From positions 744,001 to 808,000 of the forward strand of contig CADCSX010000003.1 of NCBI GenBank assembly GCA_902805475.1: a stretch of DNA of 64,000 nucleotides, written 5' to 3'. The DNA comes from Entonaema liquescens (Eukaryota > Ascomycota > Sordariomycetes > Xylariales > Xylariaceae). Position numbers and translations under genes: made by a program. Position 1 is the stretch's first letter. Each line of letters starts with the position of its first letter. The notes beneath the pieces were generated by a model. The model was not told where the DNA came from. It did no database searches and worked only from the letters and a program-made list of their open reading frames with translations. Below are positions 50,087 to 60,935 of this stretch, one piece after another.

Positions 50087-53000
50087 TCACAACTGCCCTC
50101 TGAATTGCGGGATTGTCTGGTCTACCTGGAGTAGCGTTATAGGGGAGGTAGTGATTGCTACACCATCACCGCCTTCCTCCATTCCCTCTTCAACAACCTC
50201 TATCTCACCAGGCTCATCCACGCCCATAAGACCATCAAAGACACCATTGGAACTCCCATGGTTTCTTTCCTGGCCTGTTATGGGATCGGTAGGGATTTCC
50301 GAAGGCTGGGTCCCAACAATAGACCCAAAAACATCTGACTTGATGATTTGAATGTGAAGAATTTTGGAGCTTGCAATATCCCAAAGCCGCGGATCTGAAT
50401 TGTCGGGATAGATGTCCTGAATGATGCTGCCCCCTACCCCGACGCCAAGAGTAGGTCGTGCGCATGGGCGTATGATGAGTTCAAGGATTAAATCTTCGTT
50501 CTTAAATCTTTGATAAAATAATGACATGATAGACCAACTGTCTGAAAGTTCAACCCCATTGTGCTTGAAGGCTTGACGGTGTGGTAATATCCCAAGTTCC
50601 TTATAAAGTGTCGATTTTAATGTAGCATATGTTACAAGTCCGCGGAAAACCTCCACCTCTCCAACCATCACAGCCGTCATTATGAGTCCTCCTTCTGTTG
50701 ATTTGCGGAAACCCAGCCGGATACGCGCGAAACCATCAGGAAATTCCTTTTTATAAGGATCTCGAGGCATAACGTAGACTAATTGGGGTTCGACTTCCAG
50801 GTCTATGTCATAGGCATGTCCTGGTGGTTTTGGCGACTCTGCGATAAGGTCTCGTATAAGCTTGTTTCGATAACAAAGGGGGTTACGATAGTTATTATTG
50901 AACTTCTGGAGGGGTTTAACATGAATAGTATCACCATCATGCAACCCAAGTTCCTTCGGGGTTTTCAGAACATCGTACACCTTTGCATCAAGCGGCACGG
51001 TGCGATAATATGACGTTATATAACCTCCACTATAAGTAGGGGAAACATCCTTTAGACTACCCGCGAAAAATCGCTTAAGCTCGAAATTAGGAATAATCTG
51101 TAGTTGGATTCCGCCTACTTCATCCTTTCCGGTCATTTGCCATTCTATTGTTCGACCCTCACCGGGTATTATGTCCGAGTGCTGTGCGCTACTCTCATTA
51201 GACGTTGAGTTGGGAGTGGATAAAATTGATGTCTCAGATTTCTGATGTTGCTCCGCTGCGGATAGTTCTGTAGCAACGAACTGCCTGACAACTCCAGGCC
51301 GAGTCGAGATACCATCCAACCGGGTTTGTGTGGGGACTTTAATATAGTCCTGGCGCGCTGTGCTAATAGGACTGTCTGATTCTGAGTTATAAGAAAGGAT
51401 ATTGTCCCCAGTAATCCCATTAATGCCCCCAACAAAGGGGCGTGTCAGGGGTCTAAGGATAGCTAGTCAGAATTAGGGATAGATCTACAGTACATATCAT
51501 ATATAAGGGGCGCTCCGCGCCCTCGCTACTAGTTAGGAGGTTAAGCGTTAATAGATCACCATTACTATCTGCTACCACACAGCAGCCACGCTGCTGCTTC
51601 CTGTATTCACTCTACGTATGACCTCACTCACGGGCTCATCTCTGACAGACAACCGCTTGTAACTTGAACCGGGATTGTGAAGACGTCTTTCCATTGATTC
51701 GATATAAGCCGTGGTTGACCTGGGAAGCTAAAGCCATCAATCTTCTCAATAACTGTGGAAGAGATCAGAATCGTACAAGAAGTTTAATCTCGTACTTACC
51801 TACTTGGACCTATTTCATCAATGAGACACCTCGATAAGTGATGAAGTGGTATGTCACCACCGACGTTTAAGGTTATAGTGTCTTCATTATGTTTACCTTC
51901 AGACTTCATCCCCAGCCCCAGTAGGCCGGAAATTCGAACCTTGAATGTTTCCTGCTCCCTGGCGGCATCCGTTAGTGTTATAGGCACCTCCTTCGTAGGG
52001 TGTTCATGACGGGAAAGTTGTCTAGCATTGTTGGATGTGCCGAAGGGTTGGTTTTCAGATGTCGAAAGGAATGCAGAACTCTTGGTCAATATATCTGACA
52101 TTCTGGGGTAAAATTTGGTCCGAATTGAGGATGTTAGCATAAGCATAGCATATTTAGGCTCGTACCCACTCGTTCTTGGACACTTTCCGTAAAACCAAGC
52201 ATCGGCTGGTTCTGTCTTGGGTCCTCAATTACTGGAAATTTGTTGAATATGGCTTATCACACTATGTCAGACTAATAGTATCTATGCAAATTGCACTAAA
52301 TAGAACAACAATGGCTTACTAGGAGCAGAGGAGTCTGTTCCTATATGTACAACATCCTTGAGGCACCCCTCTACAAGGATATATGTCTGGTCCTTTTTTG
52401 AGGAATATCGGCAAATGTTACGGTGGTTAGCATTAACTGGGAAGACCATTTCGTTGGGAAGATGGAGTCGCGCAGACTCTTCTGATACAACCTAGAGTCG
52501 TATCATATTAGTTACGCTGACGATGGGTGAGGAAATCGATAAGGAATTTTGATTTACTAGAGTAGTTAGAGGACGCTCAACTTGCAGCTCAATGAATGAC
52601 ATAATGTTCAGTCCTATTGAGCGGGACAAGAAAGATTTCGAGATCTCAAGTAGAGTTGAAGAGTGAGTACTGAGTTCTCGGACAAAGTCAGTCCGTATGA
52701 GTTGTGTTCCAGATGTGATATGAATGATGTTCCGTAGAAAGGACGTCCAATCTACAATCTCAGACCCTCGGTGTGGGGTTCCCATGAATACGATGCCAGA
52801 TACGGAGGAGAGAATATCGCCGAAATGATGGTGATTCTCATGAGCTAGGATAAGCGCCTAGGGACGTTAATATTTCGTGATTAAAAAATCGGATTGGATC
52901 TATGGAAGAGGTAAGATACCTTTTTGACAACTATTCCTCCAAGGCTATGGGCTACAAACACAATCGGTCTGTTCGATATCTTAATTTAATATGTTAGCAA

Positions 53001-53470
53001 GCTATAGGCAAGCAAGTTTCGGGGTTGGCACACTCTCTGTCCTCGTCTCATAACCCATAATCTATTCAGTAAATCTCTAGCAAAGTCTTCGATCCTGCCT
53101 TTCGAGCTACTGAATAGCAAGCATGAGTCGTATCCAAACGTCATAATCTGGGCATTCGGTATTGCTTCTGGGAGCAAGTCTTCCAACCAGAGCACGCCGC
53201 TTTGCTCATCCTTCCAGGTTTCTCGTGCCTTACCGTTCAATCCATGAACTGCGACAATACTAGAATGGTGTCAGTTTATTTTCAAATCCGGCCTAGGAAG
53301 TATACTCACTCCACAGAAATATGTTCCTGGTCAGCCTTTAACTCAGGAGGAGGATACAAAACGAATAATCCGTGGGCGTAAGCCTCGCGTGTGGGGATGT
53401 CAAGCGAGTTCGAACCCAGTCTTCTCCGAAGAGACTTGGCCTTCGACACGGCCTTTCGAACCCGATCCAT
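50087..53470 (-). CDS. alpha/beta-hydrolase N-terminus joined to a conserved fungal C-terminal region; mobile element as intron
   Basis: My model has nine exons: 53310-53470, 53032-53259, 52920-52968, 52558-52857, 52320-52491, 52166-52231, 51804-52094, 51632-51752 and 50087-51452. It gives 2754 bases, 917 residues, all phases consistent. Residues 55-290 are a lipase-like serine hydrolase of the type found at the N terminus of fungal NOD-like proteins: VAVHGLNG, nucleophile Ser138 in HSLGG, then MGTPHRG. No P-loop or NACHT follows. A middle region (about 290-460) is unassigned. From about 467 a conserved fungal region begins (RPFVGGING, QDYIKVP, LDGI, RQFVA), ending acidic. Weak points are the exon 2 donor (GTGCCA) and the exon 7 donor (GTAGGT). 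The eighth intron (51453-51631) lies inside the 205-bp mobile element. Alternatively these are two genes, or one gene broken by the element. Confidence 0.6.
51443..51647 (-). mobile_element. 205-bp TG...CA element, copy B, inside the hydrolase gene
   Basis: Reverse complement of copy A at 30474-30678, identical over all 205 positions as far as I can compare by eye. In the direction of the host gene it begins TGTCAGAGATGAG and ends CCCCTGACA. Unlike copy A it has no target-site duplication: the five flanking bases in gene orientation are TTGTC before and CGCCC after. In gene orientation it supplies a donor GTGAGT (intron start 51631), a CTGAC branch site and acceptor CCTTAG (intron end 51453). 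Sixteen bases at its front and ten at its end would remain in the mRNA and are in frame with no stop. Confidence 0.8.
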
Positions 53471-54879
53471 TGCTAGAAATTGGACTAGGTTAATACATAG
53501 GTCATCAAGCGACTTCCCATCAATTATTAGGAAGACGAAACTTGAGATCTATTGATTTTGATCCGATGAAACCCGGCTACAACTTGAACAAGCATTACGG
53601 GCTGTGTGTTCCACGGCAGTATTAGCTGGCCGTTACGCGCCCTGCATTCACTGTGGCCGCGTACGTGCCGTCTTGTCTCAGCCTGGAACCCACAATGATC
53701 GTCAGACTGCTCTTAATCCCTAAGTGGCGTACTACACAGTATTTAATGAGGCATATATGAAGTTTAGACCTATCGATAGGCGTGGTAGTCCTCTACCACA
53801 ATGAGGAACGCTTAATTACCTACTTACCTACGCAGTTATAATATCAAGGAAGGCTGAGTCTGTGATATCGTTGGAGCAGGTACCGCTTATTATACCTGTA
53901 TCGCCCAGATGCACGCTACAAACTTGCGGCTGTACATACCTATTAGTACACAGGGTTGATTGGTTGTGAGAGCTTCGGTACACCCAGTTAATATAAGGTT
54001 CCCAGGCAATATCGCAAGGCGTATTGACCCTCTCCTAGTCGCGTCAGGAAGTCCTAGTAGGTCACTTCCAAGTTTCCGCCCGAATCTACGAACTATCTAT
54101 GCTTAAAATAGCACACCCGGGTGAGCCACGAGGATTCAACTCGTGGGAATTCCGTTCACCGCAATGGAGGAGTTGGGTCATGATGTCGACAAGCCAGCCG
54201 CCTTCTAACGTTTTAAGTGAGACAAAATTAGCTTCTCACATTAAGACCAACCTGCTAGAATTAAGCCAAGGGAGCGCTTGGATTAATGGCGATTACGTCT
54301 TCATGGAAAAGATCGGGATGGATTATTAGACTTATATCCTTTTATGGGGACTTCGGAGAGCCTTGTGGTTTATTACATGGATCCATAGGTAGGTAGGTAA
54401 TCATACATGATATAGCCCCTTTAACCCGACATGACACTTAGGCAGGCTCCCTTGGTAGTGAATGTCGTACATAATTATTTAAATCATAACCTGCGGTTAG
54501 GCTTTCTTCTAGGCTACTTAGGTGTTTACTTAGGTCCTCTACTAGGTAAGTAAGAAAACTCGAATCGCGGGCAAGCTGTAGGTTGTACCTCGACCAATAT
54601 TTAACGCAAAAGAAAAGGAGGCCGATCACTACAAAGACTCGAAAATATATATCCTAGACTTAGGAGTCAATGTGATGTCATCGCCGGTGGATTTTGTAGA
54701 TGAATCGAGTTCGGTTCGCCCAATTTTCTGGTAATCAAAGATGGATGATCTAAAACCCTTGAAATGGTATCCACCCTATGAATGATTCTCCAGTACCAGT
54801 TGATGAAGCCTACAACTCTTAACAATAGTTATGGCTTCGGGGTATATATGCTGAAAGCCGGGATGAAATGGCTCTAATA
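53471..54879. other. intergenic, no recognisable gene
   Basis: About 1.4 kb that includes the promoter of the hydrolase gene and the 3' flank of the basic coiled-coil gene. Short frames (for example 54099-54329 plus) resemble nothing I know. Confidence 0.55.
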
Positions 54880-55878
54880 CTAGTTTGTATGCAAGGATGG
54901 TCGTTTCTCGCTCATTAGTTTCCGATAGGAGGCGACAATATCGTCTCTCACAGTTTGTAACTCCTCTCTCCGTCTTAAGCTTCCCGCCGCCTTTGGAATA
55001 CCATGAATCTCGACCGCCGCGCCCCTAACGGTCATTTTCTTCTGTGGCTTAACAGTAAGCTCAGGCGGTGCCTGAACGACATCGTGCAAGCCGATTTTCG
55101 TCTCACCGCGCTTCTTCTTCAATGCTTCCCATGGATCCTCATCGTCGCCAGCAGCCTCGCCCAAGTATTTCGCTCTCTTTCCTTTCTTTTTCTTCTTCCC
55201 GCCGCCCCGCGAGTCGAGTTTCCAAGTGACACCTAGTTCTTCTTCTTCCAGTTCCTTCTCTGCTTGGAGTTCTAGTTCCTCTTCTCGCTGTTCCTTAATC
55301 TTCCGATCTTCTTCTCGCCACTCGTCATATAACTTGTGCATCTTCTTTTCCTTCTTGGTCTTCCATACTTTTAAGCCTAGAGGGTCTTTACCATTTCGAA
55401 CCGAATTGTTGATCAAACCGCTAACAGGAAGTGCGGCGTCTACTCGAGCTGCAAAATCCGACATACGCTCTCCAGGCCGGATTTTAGGAAGTTCCTTTTT
55501 CTCCTTCGTTTCAGCCTCGGTATTCGTTACAGCATCGCTTTTAGTCTTCTTATTTTTACCGGTGGGTTGGTCGCCATTATCTAGTCCGGACCGCTGTTTC
55601 TTGCCTCCAGCAAATGCCATCAACCGCTTGAACGCACGGGGCGCATCATCTTTCGGTATCGCATCTCGCTTGCGCTTCTGGCCCTTTCCAGGCTGGCCTG
55701 TGCCCTTCTTCTCTGCATCGCTTTTTTGCGATTGTGACTTAACAGGTAAAGGCCGTGCAATTTGTGAAGGGGGTAGATCGTATCTGGGCATGGAAGTTAG
55801 TCAGTCATTAAGGATGATATGGCAGCATATTACTTACGTAGAAAGGTCCTTTTCTCTGCGGGTGTGTTTGTGTGGCAT
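54880..55878 (-). CDS. basic, Lys/Glu-rich coiled-coil protein (probably nucleolar)
   Basis: Exon 1 is 55838-55878, intron 55784-55837 (54 bases, GTAAGT, TGACTAAC branch, CCCAG), exon 2 is 54880-55783; 314 residues. The start at 55878 is chosen because the spliced N terminus MPHKHTRREKDLSTYDLPPS is continuous and typical for this fungal family. The protein has several Lys/Arg clusters resembling nuclear or nucleolar signals (GQKRKRDA, GKNKKTKS, GGGKKKKKGKRAK). A strongly charged coiled coil spans about residues 165-210 (EEDRKIKEQREEELE) and a conserved Pro-Gly-Glu-Arg-Met-Ser-Asp-Phe-Ala-Ala-Arg-Val segment lies near 122. Such features suit a ribosome-biogenesis factor of the CCDC137 kind; that link is inference. 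It is divergent from AIM6 across about 500 bases. Confidence 0.75.
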
Positions 55879-56374
55879 CTTGACCGAGATAATGGCTTTT
55901 CAAGAAGTTTAATGAAGTTGCGAATCTGGCAATGAATTTAGAGACACTAGCTTACCAAAAAATTTGAGTTGGATACTTGGATCCATATTTTAAGCTTGAT
56001 GCTTAGTAGGCTCCACTTAAATTAGATAAGATCAGGGACCAACTTTGAATTGTCCGCCAAGTCCGAACCTCACTTCAACCTTCAACCTTCAACTAAGTAA
56101 CTGATTGATACTTCGACTTATAATATCGTACTGAACCTATTCCTTTTATATACTACCTAAATATTGTATACACCTCATTAGTACCTATACTCAGCCTCCT
56201 CTACCTTAATGGAATAAACACTATCTTATTTCAATGCTTCCTGACTGACGTCAAAATCGTATCACCCAGTACAAAGAGTATTCGAGTTAAACAGAAAATC
56301 ATAGCGGTCAATTCGAAACATCTTATATATATTCTTTCTAAGCAATATAAGTGATCTGCACTTAGTCTGGTAAT
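55879..56374. other. divergent promoter region
   Basis: About 500 AT-rich bases separating the basic coiled-coil gene (minus) from the AIM6-like gene (plus). No coding sequence seen. Confidence 0.65.
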
Positions 56375-57616
56375 ATGAGCAGTACTACGCGTCGCCAAAC
56401 AAAGTTATCTTTAAGTAACATTTGGAACCGACAGCGGTCTCATGACTATGTACCTGTCGATGGATCTGAAGAGAATGAGACAGCAAGGATAGACTCGGCC
56501 GATAAAACAGCACTGCCACCCGCGAAAAGGAAACGCTGGCAAGGCCATCTCACAAGTTGTAGTATCTGGGGTTTGACTATATTGTAGGCGTTGTTACCGA
56601 AACGCAGACCATGCCAATTCGTACAACTAATCTAAAAATCTAGAGCTACTACCTTGCTCATAAGCTTGCTTCTCTCCATTGCCAAGAGCCTATGGGGCCT
56701 AGAAGACGACCCAGATAAAGTTTTTGGAAATTGGGGAAAGCCTGGTACGGGAACGGAAGGCTTGGCCTGGTACCCTACAGACTTCCTCCGTGATATCGTT
56801 CCGATTCGATGCCATTCGCACAACGACTACTGGCGCAAGGTGCCTCTCTTCTCAGCCCTACACGCTGGTTGTATTGGAGTTGAGGCAGATGTCTGGCTAT
56901 TCGATGACGACTCGGAACTTTACGTCGGGCATGATGAAGCTGCTTTAACCCCAAACCGTACATTTACGTCCCTCTACATAAAGCCCCTAGTAGACCTACT
57001 CAATCGCACAAACCCGCAAACACAGTTCTATAATGATACACGCCGAGGCGTATTCGACTACGATCCACAACAGACAGTGATTCTCCTTGTGGATGTGAAG
57101 ACTGACGGACTTAAGACTTGGCCCCATGTCTTGGCACAGCTGGAACCCTTGAGGTCGAGGGGCTGGTTAACTTCCTTCGACAATGGGGTTGTTCATCAGC
57201 GTCAAGTAACTGTCGTCGGAACGGGGAATACACCCTTCGATCTACTCGTAAAAAATGCGACATATAGAGACGCGTTCTTTGATGCGCCTCTAAAAGAGAT
57301 GTGGGAAGACCCAGATACTTCAGATTCAGTGTCTGCCGAAGAGGCTCCTATCTACAATGACGCCAATTCATTATATGCTAGCACGAGTTTCGCAGATGCT
57401 ATAGGGATCGTTTTAGGCGGTTTCAGCGAAAAGCAACTTCGTGATATCCGTGGTCAGATCAAGGGTGCTCATCGTAGAGGGTTAAAGGTTCGATACTGGG
57501 ATACGCCTAGTTGGCCAGTCGGGATCAGAAACAAAGTGTGGCACACATTGATGGAAGAAGGTGCAGATATCTTAAATGTGGATGATTTGAGGGCAGCTTC
57601 GAAACTAGACTGGTAA
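56375..57616 (+). CDS. AIM6: AIM6-like PLC-type phosphodiesterase, membrane anchored
   Basis: Exons 56375-56583 and 56644-57616 (60-base intron, GTAGGC donor, CTAATC branch, CTAG acceptor) give 393 residues. A basic cytosolic N terminus is followed by a single membrane segment at about 62-85 that is completed across the splice junction. The rest is a PLC-like phosphodiesterase barrel with the expected metal/catalytic motifs: CHSHND (126-131), VEADVW (149-154) and VGHDE (164-168). It ends in the conserved AD-I-LNVDDL region. Yeast AIM6 is known only from a mitochondrial-inheritance screen and its substrate is unsettled. Topology suggests a signal-anchored enzyme whose barrel lies in the ER/secretory lumen or outside the cell; the three Asn-X-Thr sites fit that. 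It is followed on the same strand by the MAT2B-like gene. Confidence 0.88.
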
Positions 57617-57928
57617 TAAAGTATTGATATACAGAGAGAAGCAATACATTTACACTATTCCTACCTAGGTATGATTAATACCTCGTACATGTAAGTATAC
57701 AAGTTGAATAGTCTTATTTCGACAGTTAGGTACCTTATAGAAACATTATAAAGTTAGTGGCCCCACCCCTATAGAGCTATTGATAGCCCCGCCCCCGCTA
57801 TGACATAGACAATATCTCAAATCAAAGCTCCATAAACCCCTCCAAGCTTCTTTCGTATTATTACTTTTGAAGCATCTGGCTAGAGCCGCACTTAATTTCC
57901 CAGCCGCTAGAACCCTTACTTATCAAAG
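57617..57928. other. intergenic: AIM6 3' flank and MAT2B-like promoter
   Basis: About 310 bases with TACCTAGGTA at 57662-57671 and a GCCCCACCCC/GCCCCGCCCCC-type C-rich stretch near 57760-57800 just upstream of the next gene. No coding sequence seen. Confidence 0.6.
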
Positions 57929-59213
57929 ATGTCTGACAAAACTGCGTTGGTCACCGGAGCCACTGGTCTACTTGGTAGACAGGTCGTAAGGGCCTTCGAA
58001 AGAGGGAAGTGGAATGTTAAAGGAACTGGCTACTCACGCGCCGACGGATCATCGGTCCTCAAGGTCGATCTAGTCAACGCGGAGCAAGTAGAGGCTGCCC
58101 TCGACAACGTCAAGTATGTTATATACTAAAGTCAATCTGTACTTATATATAAGAGTCTACCACATTACTAACAGCTTCTTTAACCCTCTTCAAGGCCGCA
58201 AGCTGTAGTCCACTGTCCGTTGTGATCTACTCGCCATCTCCTATAGGTTTCAGCAAGACTAATATTGGCTAGGTGCCGCAAACCGATTCCCCGACAAGTG
58301 CGATAAAGACCCCGAGGGGACTCGTGCCTTGAATGTTGAAGCTACTAGGAGACTCGCGTCCCTATGCGCAGCGCGCGATATCTTCCTGATCTACATATCT
58401 ACCGACTATGTCTTCCCGGGCAGGCCAGGGAGGCGCCGTATGAAGCGGATGCGAAACCAGAGCCTACCAACTTATACGGGCAGACGAAATTAGATGGAGA
58501 GCAGGTTGTGTTGGAAGAGTACCAACGTGCTGGCAAAGCAGGTCTCGGTGTTGTCTTACGTGTTCCCGTATTATATGGCGATGCTGAGGTCCCATCGGAG
58601 AGCGCCGTAAATGTGCTCATGGAAACTGTCTGGAAAGCGCAAGAGCCGGGTACTAAGTTTAAGATGGACCACTGGGCTCTTCGTTACCCTACCAATGGTA
58701 AGTTTAAAGATATTGGGTTTTAAAGTTATCTTTACATATGCTCTTTTCTGGATAAACGCTAATATGTTTACAGTATGTTGCAGTGTCTTTTACCGCAGTT
58801 TCACCACTTTCAGAATACCTAAGTACTGACACGTAGTAGACTGAAGATGTAGGACGGGTCTGCCACGGTATGTTACTCTGATATGTTCACTGATCTACTG
58901 CTAACTTCCGGGAATAGACGTTTCCCTAAAATACCTGGGTTCGGATAATCCATCCAAGTTACCTTACATACTGCAATTCTCCTCGGAAAGCAAGTACACC
59001 AAGTACGAGATCTGCCAACTCTTCGGCGAAATCATGGGCCTCTCAATTGCAGCCATCGAACCTAATACCGAAGGGAACGACCCAAATGCCTCAGTCCAGA
59101 GGCCGTACGACTGTCACCTCAGCACAAAGGCGCTTAAAGATATCGGTATTGACGTGGATGCTCAGGATTTTACCGGGTGGTGGAGGTGGAATGTCAGAGC
59201 TTTCAGAAAGTGA
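57929..59213 (+). CDS. SDR-family reductase, MAT2B/RmlD-like; frame irregularities
   Basis: Homologue of the regulatory beta subunit of methionine adenosyltransferase, related to dTDP-4-dehydrorhamnose reductases. Exons: 57929-58113, 58195-58214, 58273-58698, 58840-58867, 58918-59213. The N terminus carries the dinucleotide-binding motif TGATGLLGRQ; conserved VVHC-AANRFPD, ISTDYVFPG, YGQTK (Tyr-x3-Lys) and the C-terminal DFTGWWRWNVRAFRK complete a full-length protein of about 310 residues. Two places need comment. A GGG run at 58428-58430 is one base short of keeping Gly-Arg-Pro-Gly/Glu-Ala-Pro-Tyr in frame. At 58698 a G before the GTAAGT donor gives one base too many before Thr-Glu-Asp-Val-Gly. 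The donor at 58215 (GTCCGT) is unusual. The two shifts cancel, so sequence errors are likelier than a dead gene. Confidence 0.85.
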
Positions 59214-60935
59214 GAGCCCGAGACATTTTCTTACAGATAGCGACATAAATAATTCAACATGTAAGGGATTCAAAGCAGGGGAAAACGCCAACTTCTGACG
59301 AGTCGAGACGAAGTTCGCATTTATAAGGTAAGGCACGAAAATCAACACGATATTCCTTACATATCCTACGCCAATTATAGACACATTGGGAATATTCTGT
59401 TCCGACACGAAATATATATTCGTTTGGAAACCCAACCTAATGGAACCTCGTATCAATTCAATGTTCATCCTTACCTACTTGGATGTAAAGCATCGGGGAA
59501 TGGTTTATTTTTGGCCTTGAACTCTTAGCTAAATACTACGATATTAACGGCGTTGTCAGCCAGCCTCATTAGTCTTTTGCATGGTACCTAATTTTGCTCG
59601 TACCTGCATGCATCTTGCATGGAGTTAGCCCCTCTTTAAGACCTAATATTTCCTGCAAACCACGCGTACGAAATGAGGTAGTCAGTTCAAGTCGTGATGG
59701 TGGTTTCGGAATGTTTGGTATACATGTATAGCCTCTTTGTCTTACACGATCCTCGTGGCCTGCCACATGTCGAATTCAGAGATACCACAATGGATGCCGA
59801 TCTGCTTGGAATAAAGACAGCATAGCGCATTAAGACACGAATTCGACTTTTTGTTTTTGTGCCTGACGAGCACAGGCCTTCAATGGTCCCTGATTGTCCT
59901 GAGTGGTCCAGTCTGCCAGTGTAGTTTAGTGGATCGTTGACGCGATGCGGGATCCCCTGCATTTTAATGACCTGAAATGGTCCTTGCATGGGAAAGCTGG
60001 TAAGTTACCGAAGCCAAGATTACCTAAGGTAGATTAGTGCAGGTAGTACGGATTACATATTTCCCTTTAGCTTCCTTTTTTTTTTTCTCTGCTCGTCATG
60101 CTAACACCCAGACCCAGGGACACTTTATTAGCTAGAACCATCCATTAAAAAAAGCCACCCACAATCATCCACCAGCCAATTAACCAGCCGAATATTATTC
60201 GCAATAATTGAGATTGAGATATAATACTCCACATGCTAAGACCCGATATGGATATGGTCCGGTAGATACCCCTTGCTCTTCCTTTTCCTACCAATAACAG
60301 CAAGAGTTGATTTTCTCGGCTATCTACCAAATTTGATCAGTTGTTTTTTTTAATTGAGGAATCCTTTTTGGGCGTTAGGATCATCCCCGTACGTCAGATG
60401 ATGGTGACGGGCGCGAATGGAGATTACAGCGCTATCTCTATCTTCAGTTAGGTAAACCCCCAAGAAATACGCTTGACTACCAGACTACCAGACTACCTAC
60501 ACTACGCTATTCCGATCGCCATGACCATGACCATGACCGTGACCATGGATAGGAGAAAGTAGGCGGAAAAGAAGCAAGCACCCTAAACCTGGCTTGGTCT
60601 GGTCTGGCCTTCACCTAATGCTAAGTGCCGTTATTACCGTCTCGCTATTCTGAACGGTTAGAATATACTAACTCCCTCCCGTACGCCGTCGCCCTTCAGA
60701 GATGCGAAGACATCAGGATTCGTACATGAATAATATATATTGCGCTTTTGAAGTTTGTTTTCGGTACGATCTGCTACTGAGCACTCTGCGCTCCCTGCAC
60801 ACTTCGCTGGACATCGTCATTATCTTATCCTGCGGGTCAGCGAGTTAGCGGCGCAGATTCCCCCTGGGTTGTGTGCTCGTGCTTGTTGATTTTTGTATCT
60901 TTAAGCGATTTGGTTCCACAAACACCCCTGGCACG
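59214..60935. other. intergenic, promoter of the RA-PH gene
   Basis: About 1.7 kb. No exon recognised. A CATGAC-type tandem repeat lies at 60520-60548 and a pyrimidine run near 60075. The last 200 bases form the leader of the RA-PH gene. Confidence 0.6.
60520..60548. repeat. CATGAC tandem repeat (about 5 units, one variant)
   Basis: Head-to-tail CATGAC units, one reading CGTGAC, about 390 bases upstream of the RA-PH start codon. Confidence 0.8.

Noticed and set aside
51169..51435. 88-codon minus-strand frame overlapping the hydrolase gene's last exon
   Set aside because: It is a different frame from the conserved RPFVGG...QDYIKVP sequence, which covers the same bases.
58364..58430. Apparent start of the MAT2B-like protein at an internal ATG (MRSARYLPD...)
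   Set aside because: The conserved residues (RDIFLIYISTDYVFPG) are in another frame over these bases; the apparent start is a product of the frame break at 58428.
60873..60935. Upstream in-frame extension of the RA-PH protein
   Set aside because: It begins at GTG and has no ATG; the first in-frame ATG at 60936 is the better start.
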